A DNA stretch of 62,118 bases, from contig NZ_BJTG01000015.1 of the NCBI RefSeq assembly GCF_013340205.1, forward strand, positions 1 through 62,118. Direction: 5' to 3'. The DNA is from Anaeromyxobacter diazotrophicus. Lineage in GTDB: Bacteria > Myxococcota > Myxococcia > Myxococcales > Anaeromyxobacteraceae. Both the position numbers and the translations under genes were made by a program. The notes beneath the pieces were generated by a model that had not been told where the DNA came from, searched no databases, and worked only from the letters and a program-made list of their open reading frames with translations. Below are positions 56,701-62,118 of the stretch, in pieces (position 1 is the first letter of the stretch; each line of letters begins with the position of its first letter).

Positions 56701-57525
56701 GTGTTCAACCACGCCATCCTCTACGTCCCCCGGCACGACCTCTGGCTCGACGGGACGGCCTCGTACTCCGGCTCGCGCGATCTCCCCGGCGAGGACCGCG
56801 GGGCGACGGTGCTGGTGGTGAACCCGGGCGCCCCGGCGCGCTTCACCACCCTCCCCGAGGGCCAGCCCGGCGACAACCGCAGCGAGAGCCGGTACGACGT
56901 CGCGCTCGCCGCCGACGGCAGCGCCGCCGTGACCGGCGAGGCGCGGGTGGCCGGGGTGCAGGCGCCGGGCTACCGCCGCGCCTACGCCGCCGAGGGCGAC
57001 CGCCGCGCCCACCTCGAGCAGGCGATGAGCCGCACCTTCCCCGGGCTGGCGGTGAAGGAGGTCTCCGTCTCCGATCTCGGCCGGCTGGAGGACGACGTCC
57101 AGCTCCGCTTCGCGCTCTCCTTGCCGCGGCTCGCCGACCGGCAGGGGGACGGGTTGCGGCTGCCGCCGTTCGGCGCCGGGCAGCGCTTCACCGAGAGCCT
57201 GGCGCCGCTCTCGGCGCGCCGGCAGGACCTCGTCCTCGGCGCGCCCTGGGAGGCGCGCCTCGCCTACCGCTACGCGCTCCCCGCCGGCTGGCGCGCGGTC
57301 GAGCTGCCGCCGCCCGCGGCGCTCGACGGCGACTTCGCCGCCTTCGAGGTGAGCTACCGCGAGGAGGGGGGCGCGCTCCTCGCCGAGACCCGGGTGCGGC
57401 TCAAGGCGAGCCGCGTCCCCGCCGCCTCCTACGGCGCCTTCCGCGACTTCCTCTCGCAGGTGGACCGCGCGCTGGCGCGGCCGGTCCGGCTCGCGCCGGC
57501 GGCCCCCGCCGCCGCCTCCCGGTGA
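53797..57525 (+). CDS. DUF3857/transglutaminase-like TPR protein with intact triad
   Basis: The 1242-aa exported protein has a signal peptide, then TPR-like helices and an inserted beta domain (residues about 125-290, WQVAGPFDNEGKRGFDEAF, YLGASGAVKVFVNGALVHAD). More TPRs span about 330-600. A DUF3857 domain (about 635-815, HQLVVKVLTPRGVEAWRSWATGY) precedes the transglutaminase-like domain with Cys929 in RFGDCKDKASLTHALLESLG, His972 in FNHAIL and Asp985 in WLDGTA. The catalytic triad is thus complete. Such proteins act in the envelope; the substrate is unknown. The next gene is a paralogue that begins 8 bp after its stop. Confidence 0.9.
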   Translation: MLQAARRPAHLAACALALALCTRAAAEAPAPAEPLEARAGELLAELERDHAQPRALPVLIELSGLEGELSDLGKLAAAYDALATDRAAHPEVRAYARFRLAHLERARGNLRRSEADLAQLAFLRGWQVAGPFDNEGKRGFDEAFPPEAEQALGARYPGKGREVGWRPLPQEALAAGFAHLGAAVRPAREVVVYALTAVESPRDARAVLYLGASGAVKVFVNGALVHADPSYHRARLDTSAVEVGLRRGPNRILVKLCQAEGMMGFFVRLADERGEPLALRPARLPPLPALARPAGKASPRPGVLDLLERRARAASGAAAGPARLDLALALAERRPGEDRERRAAAEARRAAKLMPGSVRARLLAARLDDDGNRRREQLEAAVAAHPDDPLALAALGRHELSHNRLARAQRLLERAVRAAPRFAAARLALADLHEQAGLAARAQRERAALARELPFHPGAVAAAVRGLRAQDRLDEAAPLLRKALALRFDDAAARASLTQVLLQRADLDGAVRLLEEALRLDPADLEARLRLADLLAGNGRSDEAEATYAAALRIAPEEPEILERRGQARLRAGHAQEALADFQGALELKPQNPQLKELVRAIEPKREPFEQPYLRDARLLAAGAPAAAADEDALVLSDLQVRKVFASGLSSAVHQLVVKVLTPRGVEAWRSWATGYTPDRQEVKVARARVLKPDGAEVDTYQESDRSASEPWYRLYYDTRTRQLGFPALAPGDVLEIAVRTDDVASENLLSDYFGEVVFFGDDTRRAQTEYVLLAPEGRKIFASDPALPGLQKSERALEGGVVERRWAAKDVPRLRPEPGMPGWSEVAPYLHVSTYASWDDVARFYWGLVREQLVPTAEVRETALRLAAETRAARRKQGLPPAGDELAVIQAVHRFVVTNTRYVALEFGIHGFKPYRVEQILDRRFGDCKDKASLTHALLESLGIDSRLVLLRMRRLGRMPERPASLAVFNHAILYVPRHDLWLDGTASYSGSRDLPGEDRGATVLVVNPGAPARFTTLPEGQPGDNRSESRYDVALAADGSAAVTGEARVAGVQAPGYRRAYAAEGDRRAHLEQAMSRTFPGLAVKEVSVSDLGRLEDDVQLRFALSLPRLADRQGDGLRLPPFGAGQRFTESLAPLSARRQDLVLGAPWEARLAYRYALPAGWRAVELPPPAALDGDFAAFEVSYREEGGALLAETRVRLKASRVPAASYGAFRDFLSQVDRALARPVRLAPAAPAAASR

Positions 57526-57533
57526 CCCCGCCC

Positions 57534-60500
57534 ATGACGAGCCTCCTCGTTCACCCCCAGCGCGGCGCCGGCCGATGCGCGGGCCGCGCCCTCGCGCTCC
57601 TCCTCGCGCTCGCCGCCTGCGCCACCGCCCGCGGGCCCCTCGACCGGCCCGAGGGCGACGCCGCCGCGCGCGGCGCCTCGGCCCGCGCGCTCGCCCAGGC
57701 CGGGCTCGACGCGCTGCTCCTGCGGAACGACGCCGCCACCGCCGCCCGCCGGATCGAGGCGGCCGAGGCGCGCGACGGGGCGGATCCCTGGGCCCGCCTC
57801 GGCGGCGCGCTCCTCGCCCGCCGCCAGCTCGACGACGCCGGGGAGGCGACGGAGCTCGTCGCCCTGGTGGAGGGCGCCCCGCGCCACCCGCTCGCGACGG
57901 TGGCGGCGCGGCGGCTCGCCGACCTCGCCGGCCGCGCCCCGGCGCTGGCGCGGAAGATCGAGGAGGGGCTCGCCCGGGCGCAGCCGCGGCTCGAGGGCGG
58001 CACCGCCTTCCGGGCGCGCGCCGCGCGGGCGGCGGCGCTCGCCGCGCTCGGCGAGCGGGGCCGGGCGGCGCAGCTGCGGGCCGAGGCGGGCGCGGTCACG
58101 GCGGTGGCGCTGGCCGGCCCGTTCGGCGGGCTCCACGGCCTCGAGCTCGACACCCCCTTCCCGCCGGAGGCGGGGCCGCTGCCCGCGAGCGCCCCGCAGG
58201 CCGCCGGCCTCCCGCCGGCGCCCACCCGCGCGCTCGCCTTCCCCGACGGCGTCGTCACGCTCGAGGGCGAGCCCCCCGGCGCGGACCTCTACTACGTCGC
58301 CGCGGAGGTGACGCTCGCCCGCGGCGGCGACTACCTGCTCGCGGTGGGCGGCGACCTCTCCTTGCGCGCCTTCCTCGACGGCGCCCCGGTGGCCGAGCGG
58401 CGCGCCTACGCCGGCTTCCCCCCGCTGGCGCAGCTCGTGCCGCTCCGGCTCTCGGCGGGGACGCACCGGCTCCTCGTGAAGCTCGGCCGCGGCGACGCGC
58501 CCGGGCAGCTGGCGGTGTCCTTCGCCCGCGCCGACGGCGCCCCTTCCGACGCGACCTCCGCCGCCGCGGCGCCGGGCACCGCCGCCCCCGCCGTGAAGGC
58601 CGGTCCGCTCCCGCCGCCGCTCCCGGGCGCGCCGGCGCTGGCGCTCGGCCTCGAGCGCGAGGCCGGGCCGGTGGCCGCGCCGCTCGCCGCAGCCCTCGGG
58701 GCGCTCGACCTCGATCGGGAGGCGGCCAAGGCGCTCCTCGAGGGCGCGCTGCGCGCTGCGCCCCGCTCGGCCGCGCTGCTGGCGTTCCGGGCCGAGGCGC
58801 GCCAGGACGACCCGACGCTCTCGGAGCGGGTCGCGCGGGCGCGCGCCGTGGCCGATCTGGACCAGGCGCTGGCGGCCGATCCGGGGGACGCCGAGGCGCG
58901 GCTCGCCCGCGCCGAGCTGGCGCGGCAGGGGGACCGGCTGGACGACGCGGCGGCGCTGCTCGACGCGCTCTCCGAGGCGGCGGCGGCGCGCCCGCGGGCG
59001 CTCCTGGCGCGCGCCCGGCTGGCGGAGGCGCGCGGGCTGGCGGCCCAGGCGGAGCGGTTCGCCGACGAGGCGCGCCGGGTGGGCGGCGACTGCGCCGCGC
59101 TGGAGCTGTCGCAGGCGCTGGCGGTCCGGCGCGACGCCCTGCAGCGGCAGGACGAGCTCGCCACCGCGCTGCGGGCCTGCCCGGCGGGGCTGGAGCGGCT
59201 GGTGGAGCACCGGCGCCGCCGCGGCGACCTGGCGGGCGCGCTCGCGCTGGCGGACGAGGTGGTGCGGCTCGCGCCCGCCCGCATCGACGGGCGCCTGGTG
59301 CGCGCCGGGCTCCGCGCCTCGCGCGGCGACCCGCGCGCCGCCGCCGCCGACCTCGAGGACCTGGCGCGGAGCTGGCCGCGCGCGGCGCGCCTCGAGAAGC
59401 GCCGGGCGGAGTACCTCGAGGCGGCCGGCGACGCGGCCGGGGCGCGCGCCGCGCGGGAGCGGGCGCTCCTCCTCGACGGGAGCGACCTCCAGCTCCGCCG
59501 CGCCCTCGCGCTGGAGGGGGGCCACGAGCCGCTCGACGAGCTCGACGAGGACGGCGCCGCGGCGCTCGCCGCCTACCGCGCGGCCGGCGGCCGCCGCGCC
59601 ACCTCCAGCGTGACCGTGCTCGACCTGGGCGCGGTGGAGGCGCACCCCGGCGGCGCCTACACCGAGCGCATCCACACCCTGGTCGAGGCGCGCGACGAGC
59701 GGGCGGTGGACCGGGTGGGCGAGGTGGCGGTGCCGGAGGGCGCCGAGCTGCTCGAGGCGCGCACGGTGAAGAGGGACGGCCGGGTGCTGGAGCCGGAGGA
59801 GCCGCTCGGCGACAAGCGCACCCTCTCGCTCACCGGCCTCGAGCCGGGCGACCTGGCGGAGTGGATCTGGATGCGGACGGTCCCGCCGCGCGGCGCCGCG
59901 GTGCCGGGCTTCAGCGCCGACCCGTTCTACTTCCGCGCCGACGAGCCCCTGTGGCGGTCGGTCTACACCGCCGCCGCGCCGCGCGGGCTCGGCCTGGAGG
60001 TGGACGCCCACCACCTGCCGCCGCCGCCGGTCCGCGAGGAGGGCGGGCGCGAGGTGGTGCGGGTGGTGCGCGAGGACGTGCCGGCGCTCTTCCCCGAGCC
60101 GGGCGCGCCGGCCCTGGCGGAGCACCTGCCGTTCGTGCAGGCCGGCGCTGGCGCCGGGCGCGAGGCGCTGGCGCGCGCGATGGCCGACGGGCTCCTCGAG
60201 CCCTGCCGGCCCAGCCTGGAGGTGCGGCAGCTCGCGGCCGAGCTGGCGGCGAGCGTGCCGCCGGCGGAGCGCGGCGGCGAGGCGCTGCCGCGCGCCGCTT
60301 ACCGCCGCGTGCAGGAGCTCATCCTGGGCCAGGGCGGCTCCTTCTCCGAGCCGGCCGGCGCCATCCTCTCGCGCGGGCGCGGCAGCCGGACGGTGCTCCT
60401 CCAGAGCCTGCTCGAGGCGCTGGGGGTGCGCTCGCGCCTGGCGCTGGTGCGCGACTTCGGGCGCGACCCGGCGCCCTACCGCTTCCCGCGCCCGGACCTG

Positions 60501-61319
60501 TACGGCTACGCGGTGCTGCGGCTCGAGCGCGGCGGCCAGGTCACCTGGCTCGACCCGACCACCCGCGGCACGCCCTACGGCGTCCTGCCGGCGCAGCTGC
60601 GCGGCGCCGAGGCGCTGGTGCTGCCCGGGCCGGGCGAGCAGGTGGAGGTGGCGCGCACGCCGCCGGACGACGGCTCCGAGCGGCGCCGGACCCGGCTGGC
60701 GGTGACGGTGGACGCGGAGGGCGGGGCGGTGCTGGAGGGCTCCGACGCCTACACCGGGTTCGAGGCGGCCGCGCTGCGCGCCTCGGTCGAGCGGCTCGAC
60801 GGGCAGGCGCGGCGGCAGGCGATGGAGCAGATGCTGGCGCGGAGCTTCCGCGGGGCGGCGCTCCTCGACCTGGCGGTGGATGGGGAGGGCGCGCTGGAGG
60901 GGCCGGTGACCCTGCGCTGGCGGGCCAAGGTGGAGCGCTGGGCGCGGCTGGAGGAGGGGAGGGCGGTGGCGGAGCAGCCGGTGTTCCCGGCCCGCCTCGG
61001 CGCGCGCTTCCTGCAGCGCGCCGCGCGCGAGACGCCGCTGCTGGTGGCTGGGGACGACCGCGCCTCGCTGGAGCTCTCCGTGACCCTGCCAGCCGGCTGG
61101 CAGCCCTTGCCCGGCGCGCAGGCAGCGCTCGAGACACCCTTCGGCAGCTTCCGGCGCGTGGAGCAGGTGTCGGGTGGCCGCCTCCAGCGGACCGACCAGC
61201 TCGACCTGCTCCGCGGGCGGATCGCGCCCGCGGATTACCCCGCGTTCGGGGCGTTCGCGCGGGCGGTGGACGCGGCGCAGGGTGAGCCCCTGGTGTTCCG
61301 CCGCGGCACCCCGGGGTGA
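57534..61319 (+). CDS. DUF3857/transglutaminase-like TPR lipoprotein, catalytic residues lost
   Basis: This 1261-aa paralogue of the preceding protein has a lipobox ending at Cys29, the same inserted beta domain (about 180-335, VALAGPFGGLHGLELDTPFP, GDYLLAVGGDLSLRAFLDGAPV), TPR helices to about 680 and DUF3857 (VEAHPGGAYTERIHTLVEARDERAV). The transglutaminase-like domain reads SRGRGSRTVLLQSLLEALGVRSRL, where Arg949 replaces the catalytic Cys. The His position is Tyr992 (YGYAVL), and only Asp1007 in WLDPT remains. Hence it cannot be an acyl-transfer enzyme or cysteine peptidase. The two are likely cotranscribed and may work together as an active/inactive pair. Confidence 0.9.
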   Translation: MTSLLVHPQRGAGRCAGRALALLLALAACATARGPLDRPEGDAAARGASARALAQAGLDALLLRNDAATAARRIEAAEARDGADPWARLGGALLARRQLDDAGEATELVALVEGAPRHPLATVAARRLADLAGRAPALARKIEEGLARAQPRLEGGTAFRARAARAAALAALGERGRAAQLRAEAGAVTAVALAGPFGGLHGLELDTPFPPEAGPLPASAPQAAGLPPAPTRALAFPDGVVTLEGEPPGADLYYVAAEVTLARGGDYLLAVGGDLSLRAFLDGAPVAERRAYAGFPPLAQLVPLRLSAGTHRLLVKLGRGDAPGQLAVSFARADGAPSDATSAAAAPGTAAPAVKAGPLPPPLPGAPALALGLEREAGPVAAPLAAALGALDLDREAAKALLEGALRAAPRSAALLAFRAEARQDDPTLSERVARARAVADLDQALAADPGDAEARLARAELARQGDRLDDAAALLDALSEAAAARPRALLARARLAEARGLAAQAERFADEARRVGGDCAALELSQALAVRRDALQRQDELATALRACPAGLERLVEHRRRRGDLAGALALADEVVRLAPARIDGRLVRAGLRASRGDPRAAAADLEDLARSWPRAARLEKRRAEYLEAAGDAAGARAARERALLLDGSDLQLRRALALEGGHEPLDELDEDGAAALAAYRAAGGRRATSSVTVLDLGAVEAHPGGAYTERIHTLVEARDERAVDRVGEVAVPEGAELLEARTVKRDGRVLEPEEPLGDKRTLSLTGLEPGDLAEWIWMRTVPPRGAAVPGFSADPFYFRADEPLWRSVYTAAAPRGLGLEVDAHHLPPPPVREEGGREVVRVVREDVPALFPEPGAPALAEHLPFVQAGAGAGREALARAMADGLLEPCRPSLEVRQLAAELAASVPPAERGGEALPRAAYRRVQELILGQGGSFSEPAGAILSRGRGSRTVLLQSLLEALGVRSRLALVRDFGRDPAPYRFPRPDLYGYAVLRLERGGQVTWLDPTTRGTPYGVLPAQLRGAEALVLPGPGEQVEVARTPPDDGSERRRTRLAVTVDAEGGAVLEGSDAYTGFEAAALRASVERLDGQARRQAMEQMLARSFRGAALLDLAVDGEGALEGPVTLRWRAKVERWARLEEGRAVAEQPVFPARLGARFLQRAARETPLLVAGDDRASLELSVTLPAGWQPLPGAQAALETPFGSFRRVEQVSGGRLQRTDQLDLLRGRIAPADYPAFGAFARAVDAAQGEPLVFRRGTPG

Positions 61320-61599
61320 GCGCGACCCGGAGTGGAGTCGCGGAAAAGGCCCGGATCCAGGCCGGGGCGGGCTGGCATCGAAGATGCTCTCTCCGGCTGC
61401 ATGCGTCTCGCCCTCTCCAGAATTCTCGAGAAGCTCTTCGAGATCGCCGGCCTCTCGGCCGGCCTGCAGGGAGTGCGTCCCGTGGCCGTGACCGCGCTAC
61501 TCCCCCTACCCGCTCGCCGTACTCTCCCCCACGGCGGGCGGGAACACTTCAGCGCGACGCGGTAGAGGACGAGGCGCAAACTTCTCTTGTTCGAGCCTG

Positions 61600-61657
61600 G
61601 CCGGCTCCGGCAGATCCTCAGCTTCGACCCCCGCATCGGGCCGGAGCCGGCCTTTTG
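61600..61657 (+). terminator. Long hairpin followed by CTTTTG, terminator-like or small RNA end
   Basis: GCCGGCTCCGG (61600-61610) pairs perfectly with CCGGAGCCGGC (61641-61651), enclosing 30 bases, and is followed by CTTTTGTAA. It is 280 bp past the last gene, so it may end a small RNA rather than that gene's transcript. Confidence 0.45.
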
Positions 61658-61766
61658 TAACGGGGCTGCGCCCCGCCCCACCGCATCCTCGATGAGCGCC
61701 GTGCGGCGCCTCTCCCCCCCTTCCCCCGCGGCGGCGTGACAGGGTGCCCCCTCATCCCCCTCATCC

Positions 61767-61807
61767 CCCTCGCCCCGCGGAGCGGGGAGAGGGCCGGGGA
61801 GAGGGGC
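61767..61807. repeat. Dispersed hairpin repeat, CCCTCGCCCCGC family
   Basis: CCCTCGCCCCGC-GGA-GCGGGGAGAGGG and then CCGGGGAGAGGGGCC; almost the same as 42161-42209 and related to 297-325. Two CTCATCCCC units precede it. Confidence 0.65.
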
Positions 61808-62118
61808 CGCCGAAGACCGGTCGCGCTCGCAGCATGGAGCGGCTGTCCTGCATCGGCGGGCGGACCACGGGCAGGGAGGGGCGCGGCAGGCGGGCAGGCG
61901 GATCCGCGGTGGCAAGCGCCGCCGAACCCGGGGCGTCGAGCGCGAGGCGTGCCTGCGCGTCCGCGGCGGCGAGGCGTGGCCCGGCTTACGGGGACGAAGG
62001 GGCGCGGGTGCGGGAACGCGGCAGCCGGGGAGCTGATTGGAAGCGGTGAGGCGGCCCCGCGATCGGGTCTACTGCGCGTGCGGCGCCGTTGACTGTCCGT
62101 GTCAGACCTCCGTGCGAT

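Larger units (their letters stand above)
61320..62118. other. No supported gene to the right edge
   Basis: About 800 bp without convincing coding bias. A weak frame (GTG 61332 to 61565, 77 aa) contains MRLALSRILEKLFEIAGLSAGLQG, but its composition differs from the genes around it. The region holds the long hairpin at 61600-61651, a short hairpin CGGGGC-TGC-GCCCCG at 61661-61675 and the repeat at 61767-61807. Bases 61810-62118 show nothing recognisable. Confidence 0.5.

Noticed and set aside
51259-57012. 1917-codon open frame on the minus strand
   Set aside because: His/Arg/Glu-rich antisense shadow of real plus-strand genes; no recognisable domain.
51384-57533. Very long open frame in the +3 frame from gpmI into the transglutaminase region
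   Set aside because: It is an Arg/Pro/Gly-rich shadow of gpmI, comF and the first DUF3857 gene caused by high G+C; only the part from 57534 is coding.
61235-61915. 226-codon minus-strand frame at the right end
   Set aside because: It runs through the dispersed repeat and the hairpin, overlaps the end of the DUF3857 gene and has mixed codon use; probably not translated.

Overview
The window is about 73% G+C with very strong third-position G/C bias. Together with the gene content (a very large Ser/Thr kinase-TPR protein, many lipoproteins, low-specificity transporters, two giant DUF3857/transglutaminase-TPR proteins, ferredoxin-linked 2-oxoacid oxidoreductases) this suggests a myxobacterial-type deltaproteobacterium, most likely Anaeromyxobacter or a close relative. 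That assignment is inference from composition and family content; no rRNA or tRNA gene is visible.

Layout. 0.3-7.3 kb: exopolyphosphatase (minus) divergent from polyphosphate kinase, then inositol-3-phosphate synthase and a TolC-type channel. 7.3-20 kb: an M1-peptidase-like lipoprotein with no zinc ligands, a His-rich exported protein, an OPT transporter, an RluA-type pseudouridine synthase with an FmdB-type zinc ribbon, an M3-peptidase-like protein that also appears inactive, a CoA-binding protein, two lipoproteins and HflX. 20-27.5 kb: acyl-CoA ligase, a REP-associated tyrosine (HUH) transposase with REP-like repeats, a DUF3761-type protein, a YidB-type protein, then proB-proA-rsfS. 27.6-37 kb: a B12/radical SAM protein and a ferredoxin-metabolism block: nifJ, a REP doublet, then iorA-iorB-paaK-ACT, which probably turns arylpyruvates into arylacetyl-CoA/arylacetate. 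37-42 kb: S41-type protease lipoprotein, methylglyoxal synthase, a propeller-type lipoprotein and rlmH. 42-51 kb: an accessory-looking segment with HNH endonuclease, DUF2239 protein, DUF885 protein, then a compact minus-strand set (short histone-like peptide, MvdD/graspetide-type ATP-grasp ligase, MNT nucleotidyltransferase, HEPN protein) and a Ser/Thr kinase. 51-61.3 kb: gpmI, comF and the tandem pair of DUF3857/transglutaminase-TPR proteins, one with an intact catalytic triad and one without. 61.3-62.1 kb: no convincing gene, but a repeat and strong hairpins.

The most interesting parts are (1) the four-gene peptide/ATP-grasp/MNT/HEPN unit at 46.2-48.1 kb, where a graspetide-type ligase is coupled to a Lys/Thr/Ala peptide lacking the acidic acceptors graspetides need and is joined to a toxin-antitoxin-like pair; (2) the HUH transposase with its flanking GTA(G/C)-plus-hairpin repeats and a second, inverted REP doublet at 33.0 kb; and (3) a recurring theme of full-length enzyme relatives that have lost exactly their catalytic residues (M1 peptidase, M3-like peptidase, transglutaminase).
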